Assembly: GCF_018736145.1 (NCBI RefSeq)
Contig: NZ_CP059997.1
Location: 9,733,501-9,797,500, forward strand
Source of the DNA: Amycolatopsis sp. CA-230715
Lineage (GTDB): Bacteria > Actinomycetota > Actinomycetes > Mycobacteriales > Pseudonocardiaceae
DNA: 64,000 nucleotides
Direction of reading: 5' to 3'
Under the pieces are notes generated by a model. It did not search any database. It was not told where the DNA came from and worked only from the letters and a program-made list of their open reading frames with translations. The position numbers were made by a program, and so were the translations under genes. Below are positions 43,574 to 53,565 of the stretch, one piece after another (position 1 is the first letter of the stretch; each line of letters opens with the position of its first letter).

Positions 43574-44116
43574 TCAGCGGAACCGGTCGTAGTCCTCGGG
43601 GGTGTCGACGTCCGCGGACTCCCCCGCGCTGTCCGGGATTTCGGCGAAGTCGAGGCGGCTCATGACCGCGCGCAGCGATTTCGCCCGCGGCTCCTCGGCG
43701 AGCGCGGCCCGCAGCCGCCCGGTCCGCCACGCCCCGGCGAGCCATTGCCGGTACCCGCCGGCGTCGACGAGCAGGGCACCGTCCCGCCCACACACCGCCG
43801 CCCGCAGCTTGTCCACTGTGGACACCTCGACGCGGGCGAGATCCCCCGCGAGCACGACCACGACCTCGGCGCGGACCAGTGCGAGACCGGCGGCCAGCGC
43901 CGCCACCGGGCCACCCCGCGGCGGGTGCTCGCTCGTCCACACCACGTCGTCGAACCCCGGTCGTTCCGAGCCAACCACGATCACTTCGTCGGCACCGCCG
44001 AGCGCGCGCACTGCCTTGCGCAGCAAGGGTTCCCCGCCGACCTCGAGCATCGGCTTGTCCACTCCGGACAGTCGGCTCGCGGCACCGCCGGCGAGCACGA
44101 GGCCCGCGAAACTCAC
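43574..44116 (-). CDS. Molybdenum cofactor guanylyltransferase-like nucleotidyltransferase
   Basis: About 180 residues from the GTG at 44116. The NTP-transferase fold start is SFAGLVLAGGAASRLSGVDKPML; VVVLAGDLARVEV replaces the usual LACDMPxL strand, and DVDTPEDYDRFR is the conserved end. MobA attaches GMP to molybdopterin; the first loop is a standard MobA type, although other small NTP transferases cannot be excluded. It overlaps the NlpC/P60 gene stop by 4 nt (GTGA), so the two are translationally coupled. No other moa/mob gene is in view. Confidence 0.82.
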   Translation of the reverse strand: MSFAGLVLAGGAASRLSGVDKPMLEVGGEPLLRKAVRALGGADEVIVVGSERPGFDDVVWTSEHPPRGGPVAALAAGLALVRAEVVVVLAGDLARVEVSTVDKLRAAVCGRDGALLVDAGGYRQWLAGAWRTGRLRAALAEEPRAKSLRAVMSRLDFAEIPDSAGESADVDTPEDYDRFR

Positions 44117-45483
44117 CCGATCAGGCGAGTGGCGTACGGCATGATGCCGCCGTAGCGGACCGAGGACACCTTGACCACCGAACCCGACTGCGGCGCCTCG
44201 ATCATCTGGCCGCCGCCGAGGTACAGCGCGACGTGGTGGATCCCGCCACCGCCGCCGTAGAAGAGCATGTCGCCGCGGCGCATCTGCGACAGCGGCACCC
44301 TGGTGCCCGAGGTGTACTGGTAGCCGCTGTAGTGCGGCAGCGACTGCACGCCCGCGAACGCGTAGATCATCAGCCCGGAGCAGTCGAACCCGATCTTGCG
44401 GTAGTCGCCGTACCGGTCGGCGACGCCGCCGTCGCGGATGCCGCGCGTCGGCCCGCTCGCGTTGCCGCCGCCCCACGCGTAGGGCAGGCCGAGCTGGCCC
44501 ATCGCCCGCGCGATGACCGCCTCGACGCTCGACCCCGCGGGACCCGACGGCCGGTTCACCCTTCGCGGCGGCGGGCTCGGGTCACCGCCACCGCCGTTGC
44601 CGTTGCCCGCGGAAAGCGCGGCCTGACGGGCGCGCTCCTCGTCTTCCTTGGCCTTCTGCGCGACCCAGTCCTGGTAGCGCTGGCGCTGCCCCTGCAGGCC
44701 GCTGACCTTCGCCTGCGCGGCGTAGAGCCGCTGCTCGACGGCGGCCTTGTCGGCTTCGAGCTTGGTGTTCTCCGCGGCCTGCGTGTCCTGGGCGCGCACC
44801 GCCGCGTCCTGGGCGGCGTCGGCGTTGCCCTTCGCCTTCGTGGCGTCGGCCTGCTTCTGCTCCGCCACTTCGAGTGCCTTGCGCGCGGAGGCGTCCTTGT
44901 TCGCCTTCTCCGTCTGCGCGCGCTGCATCGCCTGCAGCGCGTTGAACCTGCTGCCGCCGACGGCGTTGAGCAGCTGCGCCCTGGCGAGCATGTCCTTCGG
45001 GTTGGTGGAGTCCATATACGCGGAAATGGACCCGATCGTGCTGCCCTGCTGGTAGCTCGCCGCGATGAACTTGTCGAGGTTCGTACGCGCGGTTTCGATC
45101 TCCCCGGCCGCGGCGTCGGATTCCTTGCGCGCGGCGTCCGCGTCCGCGCGCGCCTGGCCCGCGGCGTCCTGCGCGGACTGCAGGTCCACCATCGCCTTGT
45201 TGGCCTGCTCCATCTTGAGCTCGACGGAGTCCTGAAGCTGCGCGAGGCGGCCTTCGGCCTGCGCGAGCTGGTTCGTCAGCTGACCGACCTCACCCGCGCG
45301 CGCGTTCGCCTCGGCGCGGCCCGCGCTGAGATCGGAATCGCTCGGGTTCGGCGGCGGTGGCGGGACCGCGGCCCCGGTCCCCGTCGCCGTCAGCACCGCG
45401 GCCAGCACGAACGCCCCGACGGCGGCCGCTCTGCGTGTGGTGACGCGACGCCGGTCACCCCGACCACCGGGCACGGCCTCCAC
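44113..45483 (-). CDS. NlpC/P60 peptidoglycan endopeptidase with coiled coil (RipA-like)
   Basis: 456 residues. A signal peptide or anchor (AAAVGAFVLAAVLTATGTG) comes first, then a long coiled coil (about 55-280, rich in Ala/Gln/Glu/Lys). A Gly/Pro linker leads to the NlpC/P60 domain from about 325: catalytic Cys near residue 368 in GFDCSGLMIYAF, the His in GIHHVALYLGGGQ, and the polar third residue in MIEAPQ. RipA-type enzymes cleave D-Glu-mDAP bonds at the septum. GTG or ATG around 45483 is chosen; a GTG at 45444 (VTTRRAAAVG) is an alternative. Divergent from acn, as ripA is in M. tuberculosis. Confidence 0.9.
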   Translation of the reverse strand: MEAVPGGRGDRRRVTTRRAAAVGAFVLAAVLTATGTGAAVPPPPPNPSDSDLSAGRAEANARAGEVGQLTNQLAQAEGRLAQLQDSVELKMEQANKAMVDLQSAQDAAGQARADADAARKESDAAAGEIETARTNLDKFIAASYQQGSTIGSISAYMDSTNPKDMLARAQLLNAVGGSRFNALQAMQRAQTEKANKDASARKALEVAEQKQADATKAKGNADAAQDAAVRAQDTQAAENTKLEADKAAVEQRLYAAQAKVSGLQGQRQRYQDWVAQKAKEDEERARQAALSAGNGNGGGGDPSPPPRRVNRPSGPAGSSVEAVIARAMGQLGLPYAWGGGNASGPTRGIRDGGVADRYGDYRKIGFDCSGLMIYAFAGVQSLPHYSGYQYTSGTRVPLSQMRRGDMLFYGGGGGIHHVALYLGGGQMIEAPQSGSVVKVSSVRYGGIMPYATRLIG

Positions 45484-45564
45484 CTCCCTTTCGCGGTGGC
45501 GCGGCCGTCATGGCACACGCCGACATCTGGGCAAACTGTGCCACTGTTGCCACATATTTACCAG

Positions 45565-45580
45565 GTGTCACACGCGACAC
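45565..45580. promoter_or_regulatory. Dyad GTGTC-N6-GACAC in the NlpC/P60 - acn region
   Basis: Perfect 5+5 inverted repeat 82 nt before the NlpC/P60 start. The 373-nt divergent region has no gene. It also holds the acn promoter and AcnR site. I looked for a c-di-AMP riboswitch before the hydrolase and saw none. Confidence 0.35.
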
Positions 45581-45663
45581 TCACGCACCGTATGTACCAA
45601 ATTCCCGCATCCGGGTTACCCCTGGTAGTCCACCCGTGGCGCGACACGCCCGCCCTCCGGGGG

Positions 45664-45692
45664 TTGAACCGAAAAAAGGACAAGCGTACTGT
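45664..45692 (+). promoter_or_regulatory. acn promoter with overlapping AcnR operator
   Basis: TTGAAC (45664-45669) and TACTGT (45687-45692) are 17 nt apart, a good sigma-70-type promoter. Within it, 45676-45691 reads AAGGACAAGCGTACTG, which matches the published AcnR consensus CAGNACnnncGTACTG at every fixed position except the first. The site covers the spacer and -10, so bound AcnR would block transcription. The start of transcription would be near 45699, leaving a leader of about 158 nt. Confidence 0.75.
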
Positions 45693-45856
45693 TTGAGGTG
45701 CCCGGGTCGCGAGCGCGTCCCGGGTCAGCCGGCCGGGCGCCGATGCGCAAGACTCGCTACCCGGCGGTAGGAGGACCACCCGAACGACCGCTTTGACCAC
45801 ACCGAACTGACCGGGACGCACCGCTGCTGGTGCCGTCCATGCCACTGGAGTTAGAC

Positions 45857-48664
<2,808 letters not shown>

Positions 48665-48683
48665 TTTTCCGCTCCCACCACCG

Positions 48684-48714
48684 AGAACGCCCCGGCCACT
48701 GGCCGGGGCGTTCT
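48684..48714. terminator. Bidirectional hairpin terminator
   Basis: 15-bp perfect stem (48684-48698 with 48700-48714) around a single C; lies between the convergent acn and mgtC genes. Confidence 0.85.
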
Positions 48715-48718
48715 TCGT

Positions 48719-49429
48719 TCAGGCGTCCTGGTGCACGCGCCAGCGGACGCTGGTCACCGAAGGCTCCAGCGAGAGCCTGCTGACCGCGGACTCCATCTGC
48801 GCGTCGTCGCGCTGGTCGCCGACGAGTTCCGCGCGCACCTCGACGGCGTCGCGCTCGGCGACGTCGGTGCTCAGCACGGACAGCAGCCGGAAGTCGGTCC
48901 TGGTCAGCGACTGCACGAGCAGCGCGCGGACGTGGGCCTCGGCGGACCCCGAGGTCACGGCCTCGAAGGTGTAGGTGGCCGGCTCCTCGTCCCCGGTGTC
49001 GGGGCGGCGGTCGACCACCCTGCCCAGCGCGCGCAGCACCACGTTGACGCCGACGACGACCACGGTGCCCGCGGCGGCGACACCGTAGAGCCCCGACCCG
49101 GCGAGCGCCCCGACGGCGGCGGAGCACCACAGGGTCGCCGCGGTGTTGAGCCCGCGCACGTTGAGCCCGTCACGCAGGATCACGCCCGCGCCGAGGAACC
49201 CGATCCCGGACACGATCTGCGCGGCGACGCGGGTCGGGTCCGCGTCCCCGCTTCCGGAAAGCCCGCCGAAACCGTGGGCGGAGAGCAGGACGAACAGGGT
49301 GGCGCCGACGGCGACGAGCGCGTTCGTCCGCAGGCCAGCCATCCTGGCGCGGTACTGGCGCTCGAACCCGATGAGGGCGCCGAGCCCGACGCCGGTTCCC
49401 ACGCGCAGCAGCATTTCGAAGGTGGTCAT
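48719..49429 (-). CDS. mgtC: MgtC/SapB-family membrane protein
   Basis: About 236 residues from the ATG at 49429, with GGGAGA before it. Five or so hydrophobic segments include the MgtC signature GLGALIGFERQYRARMAGLRTNALVAVGA, then IVSGIGFLGAGVILRDGLNVRGLNTAATLW. A soluble C-terminal domain of about 85 residues (ATYTFEAVTSGSAEAHVRALL to SLEPSVTSVRWRVHQ) has the ACT-like shape reported for MgtC. MgtC proteins tune F1Fo-ATP synthase or survival at low magnesium in other bacteria. A candidate leader ORF and hairpin precede it. Confidence 0.9.
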   Translation of the reverse strand: MTTFEMLLRVGTGVGLGALIGFERQYRARMAGLRTNALVAVGATLFVLLSAHGFGGLSGSGDADPTRVAAQIVSGIGFLGAGVILRDGLNVRGLNTAATLWCSAAVGALAGSGLYGVAAAGTVVVVGVNVVLRALGRVVDRRPDTGDEEPATYTFEAVTSGSAEAHVRALLVQSLTRTDFRLLSVLSTDVAERDAVEVRAELVGDQRDDAQMESAVSRLSLEPSVTSVRWRVHQDA

Positions 49430-49509
49430 GGTGGTCTCCCTCTGGCGTGCGCACACAAAGCCAGACAGATGGGGACGACCGGGATCGCCCAGCGGTCGAA
49501 GTGCTGGGG

Positions 49510-49572
49510 TCAGCGCGCGGAACGGGCGAGGCCCGCGGCGCGTCCGGTCGTCTCGGGACTGTCTTCCGGCAT
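49510..49572 (-). CDS. Candidate 20-residue leader ORF upstream of mgtC
   Basis: ATG at 49572, with GAGGTGA about 9 nt before it, encodes MPEDSPETTGRAAGLARSAR and stops 80 nt upstream of mgtC. The peptide is polar with prolines at positions 2 and 6. Between its stop and the mgtC ATG the RNA can form TCTGGC-N13-GCCAGA with an inner GTGCGCAC palindrome, ending at the GGGAG SD of mgtC. Translation of a short ORF before mgtC is a known control scheme in enterobacteria; here it is only suggested. Confidence 0.3.
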   Translation of the reverse strand: MPEDSPETTGRAAGLARSAR

Positions 49573-49728
49573 GTGCCGCTCACCTCGCTTTCGTTCTCGG
49601 GCGGTGTCGATCAACCCCTGGACCATACCGGGGGTATCGCGGAGAAGGACACCCTCACCGTCGGTCCTGTGCGCGAACTCACCGTGACGGGTGGACGGGC
49701 CGGGGGTGCGGCGAATACCGTGCCGGAC

Positions 49729-50361
49729 ATGGGGGAACAGCACGGGATCCAACCGGTCACCACCGCCAACGAGCTGCGGGAGGTACTGAAGGAACCCGCG
49801 AAAGCCTTGTGGGACAAGGACATCGCGCGCATCGACGAGCACGCCCGCACGATCATCGAGCACTCCCCGTTCTTCGTGCTGGCGACCGCCGCCGCTGACG
49901 GCACCTGTGACGTGTCGCCACGCGGCGAGCCCGCGGGCGGGGTGCTGGTCCTCGACGAGCGGACACTGGCGATCCCGGACCGCCCCGGCAACCGGCGCGC
50001 GGACAGTCTGCGCAACATCCTCGAAAACCCCGGCGTCGGGCTGCTCTTCATGGTGCCAGGCATGAACGAAACACTGCGGGTGAACGGGACCGCGACGATC
50101 GCGCGCGACGCCCCGTTCTTCGACCGGATGGCGGTGCACGGCAAGCGCCCGCGGCTCGCCATCGTGGTCGAGGTGACCGAGCTGTTCCTGCACTGCGCCA
50201 AGGCTTTCCTGCGCGCCGGGCTGTGGCAGCCGGACACCTGGCCCGCGCGGGAGAGCCTGCCGAGCGCGGGCCGGATCGCGAAGGACCACATGGGCACCAA
50301 GATCCCGGCCGCGGTGCTGGACGCCGCGCTCGCCGCCGAAGCCAAGCTCAACCGGTACTGA
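49729..50361 (+). CDS. Pyridoxamine 5'-phosphate oxidase-like flavin-binding protein
   Basis: About 210 residues. Split-barrel fold: DEHARTIIEHSPFFVLATAAADGTCDVSPRGEPAGGV, LDERTLAIPDRPGNRRADSLRNILENPGVGLLFMVPG, ETLRVNGTATIARD. This is the MSMEG_1061/PPOX branch that binds FMN or F420 and reduces unknown substrates, rather than true PdxH. The ATG at 49729 lies 11 nt after GAATAC, so a leaderless transcript is possible. Confidence 0.85.
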   Translation: MGEQHGIQPVTTANELREVLKEPAKALWDKDIARIDEHARTIIEHSPFFVLATAAADGTCDVSPRGEPAGGVLVLDERTLAIPDRPGNRRADSLRNILENPGVGLLFMVPGMNETLRVNGTATIARDAPFFDRMAVHGKRPRLAIVVEVTELFLHCAKAFLRAGLWQPDTWPARESLPSAGRIAKDHMGTKIPAAVLDAALAAEAKLNRY

Positions 50362-50389
50362 TCCTCGCCGGTTTCACGAAAGCGGCGTC

Positions 50390-50405
50390 GTATAGGTCAT
50401 TATAC
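50390..50405. promoter_or_regulatory. AT-rich dyad GTATA-N6-TATAC
   Basis: Short inverted repeat just upstream of the MerR-type promoter, in the same AT-rich patch. It may be a second operator or part of an UP-like element. Confidence 0.3.
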
Positions 50406-50407
50406 AG

Positions 50408-50438
50408 TTGACTTCAACCAAGGTTTAAGTTTCACACT
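50408..50438 (+). promoter_or_regulatory. MerR-type promoter of the NmrA-like gene
   Basis: TTGACT (50408-50413) and CACACT (50433-50438) are 19 nt apart, the long spacer used by MerR-family activators. The spacer carries the dyad ACTTCAACC-AA-GGTTTAAGT (50411-50430, one mismatch). No MerR gene is in the window nearby. Confidence 0.65.
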
Positions 50439-50472
50439 GTTCTCGACGGGCTTTCCGGCGAAGGGCAAGCGA

Positions 50473-51281
50473 ATGATCTTGGTGACGGGCGCGACGGGGA
50501 ACGTGGGGCAGAACGTGGTCGCCCAGCTGCGTTCCGCGGGCGAAGACGTGCGGGTGCTGACCCGCTCGCCTGGCTCGGTGAACTTCCCTGGCGGCGTCGA
50601 GGTGATCGGCGGCGCGCTGGACGACGCACGCGCGGTGAGCCGTGCGCTCGACGGTGTCGAAAAGGCTTATCTGTTCCCGGTTCCGGACGCGGCGGCGGGA
50701 TTCGCTTCGGCGGCGAAGGCGGCCGGGCTGCGCCGGATCGTCGTGCTGTCGTCCTCGGCGACCACCTTGCCCGGTAATCCCATCGGCGCGTACCACCTGA
50801 CGGTCGAACGCGCTGTCGAGAGCGGCTCGACGGGGAGTGGACCCACGTGCGCCCCGGCGCGTTCGCCTACAACACGATCCGGCTCTGGGGCGAGACAATC
50901 CGGCGCGAGTCCGTCGTCCGCTCCCCCTACGGCGATGCGCGGATCGCGCCGATGCACGAAGCCGATATCGCGGCCGTCGCGGTGACCGCACTGCTCGACG
51001 ACGGTCACGCGGGGGCGAAGTACGTGCTCACCGGTCCCGAGTCGCTGAGCCAGCGAGAGCAGGTGGAAATCATCGGGAAGGCCACCGGGCGGACGATCCG
51101 GTTCGAAGAGCTGACCGAGGAACAGGCCGAACGCGACGGGGTGCCGACGATGCCGCTCGACTACCTCCGGTCCGCCGTCGGCGCCCCCGCCGAGATCCTG
51201 CCGACGATCGCCGAAGTCACCGGCCGCCCGGCGCGCACTTTCGCCGAGTGGGCCGAAGACCACGCCGGGGACTTCCGGTAG
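50473..51281 (+). pseudogene. NmrA-like NAD(P)H-binding protein gene with a frameshift
   Basis: Together the pieces give a normal NmrA/QOR2-type SDR of about 270 residues: ILVTGATGNVGQNVVAQL, RIVVLSSSATTLPGNPIGAYHLTVERAVES in the first frame, then EWTHVRPGAFAYNTIRLWGETIRR to WAEDHAGDFR in the next. The switch lies at about 50822-50827 (AGCGGCTCGAC). One extra G there would restore GAG-AGC-GGG-CTC-GAC-GGG-GAG-TGG and a continuous protein. It is either a recent single-base loss or a sequencing error in a G run. A MerR-type promoter, an SD (GAAGG) and a terminator all remain intact. Confidence 0.82.
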
Positions 51282-51319
51282 GCGGCGGCCGGGGTGCTCG
51301 CCCGACCGCCGCCTACCGG
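51275..51319. terminator. Bidirectional hairpin terminator
   Basis: 14-bp perfect stem, 51275-51288 with 51306-51319, overlapping the stop codon of the NmrA-like gene and ending 6 nt before the stop of the peptidase gene. Confidence 0.75.
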
Positions 51320-51324
51320 TTCGG

Positions 51325-52947
51325 TCAGCCCTTGTTCGCCGGGGTGGTGAACGGCTGCACGTCCGGGTCGAACACCTGGCCAGCGGCGGGCACCTTGAGG
51401 TCGATCAGATAGTCCGCGGTCGCGGCGTCGACCCCGGCCGAGTCACCGAGGATGCAGTGGCCGAACGCGTCGACCGACAGCAGCCGCGAGTAGCCGAGTT
51501 CGTCGGCCATCCGCTGCGCGAAGCGGTACTGCGTGGCGGGGTCGTAGTAGTTGCCGATGACGAGCACCGGGTTGTCGGTGCTGGCCCGCCACGGGCCCCG
51601 ATACACGTCCGCCTTCTTCACCGGCCACGCCGGGCAGGCCGCCGGGTCGGTGAACGCCTGGTACCGCCCGAAGGTCGGCGACTCCCGCTCCCAGTTCGCC
51701 GCGAGCGCGGGCAGGTCGTCGAGCTTGTTGCGGAACTTCTTGTCCGAGCAGTTCACCGCGTAGTAGGAATCGTCGGACAGGTACGGGCTGTCGCCGCGGG
51801 CGTCGAACTTGCCCAGTTTCGTGGGCGCCAGCAGCGTGGAGAAGTTCGCGGCGGACAGCGCGTGCGCCGCGGCCGGTGCCTTGAGCACGTTGTACACGCT
51901 CTGCAGCTGCGAGGCGATGGAGCTGAACGCGGACGGCGAGTAGAGCACGCTCGACATGACGCTGGTGAACTGGCCGATGTCGAGCGTGCCGCCCGGCAGC
52001 TTGATCGGCGCCTGGCGCAGCGCGGCGCGGATCTCGTCGAACTTCTGCTTCGGCTGCCCCGCGCTGAACGCGCATGCCGGTCCCGCCTGCTTGCACTTCT
52101 CGAGGAAGCCCTTGAGCGAGATTTCGAAGCCCTGCGCACGTTCCCGGTCGTACTGCGTCCCGTCGGAGGTGCGCAGCGCCGGGTCGACGTTGCCGTCGAT
52201 CACGAGCGCGCGGGCGTTCTTCGGGAACATCGCCGCGTAGGTCGCGCCGATCAGTGTCCCGTAGGAGAAGCCGACGAAGTTGAGCTTCGCGTCACCGGCC
52301 GCGGCCCGCAGGAGGTCGAGGTCGCGCACGACGTCCTTTGTGGACATATGGCTGAGCAGCGCGCCGCCGTTGGTCTTGCAGAACCGCCCGTAGTCGCGGA
52401 AGCTCGCGAGCGCGGCGGACATCTCCGCCCTGCTGATCGGCATCAGGATCTGGCCCGCCGTCACCTCCGCGGCGTCTTCGGCCGTGGTGAAGCAGCGCAG
52501 CGGGTTGCTCGCCCCCACCCCGCGCGGGTCGAAGCCGACCGTGTCGAACCGGTCGAGCACCGCCTGGTCGAAGTACCCCGTCGCGGACACCGGCATGCGC
52601 AGCCCTGAGCCGCCGGGGCCGCCGGGGTTGAGGAACAGCGAGCCGATGCGCTGGTCCGGTTTCGCGGCCGCCCGCTTCAGCAGCGCGATGTCGATGGTGC
52701 CGAGCGCGGCGTTGTCGTGGTCGATCGGCACGCGGTAGGTGGCGCACGAGTACGGGCCCGCGGGCACCGTGCCCGGCGCGCACGCGTGCCACGCGATCGG
52801 CGCGACCGCCCCCACGACGGCCGGTGCCGGTACCGGTGCCGCGGTGGTCGCGGCCGCGGCCGGTGTCACCGCCACCGCGACCCCCGCGGCGAGCGCACCC
52901 GCCAGTACGAGTCTTCGCACCGGCGACTTCGCAGTCTTCTTCGACAC
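51325..52947 (-). CDS. Secreted alpha/beta-hydrolase, tripeptidyl-aminopeptidase-like
   Basis: 540 residues starting with GTG at 52947. Signal peptide RRLVLAGALAAGVAVAVTPAAAA. The catalytic fold has LFLNPGGPGGSGLRMP (oxyanion region), the nucleophile Ser in FVGFSYGTLIG, and the C-terminal TAP segment with Asp in NYYDPATQYRFAQRM and His in AFGHCILGD. This is the SlpD/SlpE/TAP family of exported peptidases of Streptomyces and relatives, usually removing N-terminal peptides. Paired cysteines in the lid (CAFSAGQ, CSDKKF) fit a secreted protein. Confidence 0.92.
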   Translation of the reverse strand: MSKKTAKSPVRRLVLAGALAAGVAVAVTPAAAATTAAPVPAPAVVGAVAPIAWHACAPGTVPAGPYSCATYRVPIDHDNAALGTIDIALLKRAAAKPDQRIGSLFLNPGGPGGSGLRMPVSATGYFDQAVLDRFDTVGFDPRGVGASNPLRCFTTAEDAAEVTAGQILMPISRAEMSAALASFRDYGRFCKTNGGALLSHMSTKDVVRDLDLLRAAAGDAKLNFVGFSYGTLIGATYAAMFPKNARALVIDGNVDPALRTSDGTQYDRERAQGFEISLKGFLEKCKQAGPACAFSAGQPKQKFDEIRAALRQAPIKLPGGTLDIGQFTSVMSSVLYSPSAFSSIASQLQSVYNVLKAPAAAHALSAANFSTLLAPTKLGKFDARGDSPYLSDDSYYAVNCSDKKFRNKLDDLPALAANWERESPTFGRYQAFTDPAACPAWPVKKADVYRGPWRASTDNPVLVIGNYYDPATQYRFAQRMADELGYSRLLSVDAFGHCILGDSAGVDAATADYLIDLKVPAAGQVFDPDVQPFTTPANKG

Positions 52948-53059
52948 GTTCGTCCTCCCGTCACGGATCCACCCCGGCCACCCAGGGTGATCGGCCTCTC
53001 ACCCTGCCATGCGGGGAACCGGACGGCACCGGCCAAACGGATGGCGCGGACGGATCGGG

Positions 53060-53530
53060 CTAACGCCTGGTGAGGACGAAGATGGGCAAGTCGCGGCCGG
53101 CCGCGACGCGTTCCATCTCGTAGCCGGGCCAGAACTCCAGGAGCCGCCGCCACATCTCGTCGTACTCGTCGCCCTTGAGTTCGGCGGCCACCACCGGGGT
53201 TTCCTTGCCCCGCACGGCGACGACGGCGTCGGGATGGGCGCGCAGGTTGTGGCTCCACGCCGGGTCCGCCGACCGGCCCCAGTTGGAGCCGGTCAGCACG
53301 AACCCGTCGCAGTAGGGGAAGTAGAGCAGGTTGGTGCTGCGTGGCAGGCCGCTCTTGCGGCCGGTGGTGGTGACCCGCAGGGACGGCAGGCCCGCGAGCG
53401 CCACCAGGCTGATCCTGCCCTTCGACAGCCGGTGGAGCCGCTGGTCCGCCCAGACGATGCCGGGCGCGAGGTCCATCAGCCAACGCCGGGTCCCGAGCGC
53501 GCGGGCCAGCAGGGTGAGCGGATTGCGCAT
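53060..53530 (-). CDS. Deazaflavin(F420)-dependent nitroreductase family protein
   Basis: 156 residues of the DDN/FDOR type: VTTTGRKSGLPRSTNLLYFPYCDGFVLTGSNWGR and WSHNLRAHPDAVVAVRGKE. These small split-barrel enzymes use F420H2 (or FMN) to reduce quinones and nitro compounds. ATG at 53530, 35 nt after egtD; whether it belongs to the ergothioneine operon is uncertain, but orientation and spacing allow it. Confidence 0.88.
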   Translation of the reverse strand: MRNPLTLLARALGTRRWLMDLAPGIVWADQRLHRLSKGRISLVALAGLPSLRVTTTGRKSGLPRSTNLLYFPYCDGFVLTGSNWGRSADPAWSHNLRAHPDAVVAVRGKETPVVAAELKGDEYDEMWRRLLEFWPGYEMERVAAGRDLPIFVLTRR

Positions 53531-53565
53531 CCGCCCATCCTTTCAGGCCGCGCGCGCCAGGGTGG

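Noticed and set aside
45484..45856. c-di-AMP (ydaO-type) riboswitch upstream of the NlpC/P60 gene
   Set aside because: Often present before such hydrolases in Actinobacteria, but the conserved core sequences are not found on the minus strand here.
50368..50385. parS-like GTTTCACGAAAGC
   Set aside because: Lacks the central TG and right arm of GTTTCACGTGAAAC, and no ParB gene is near.
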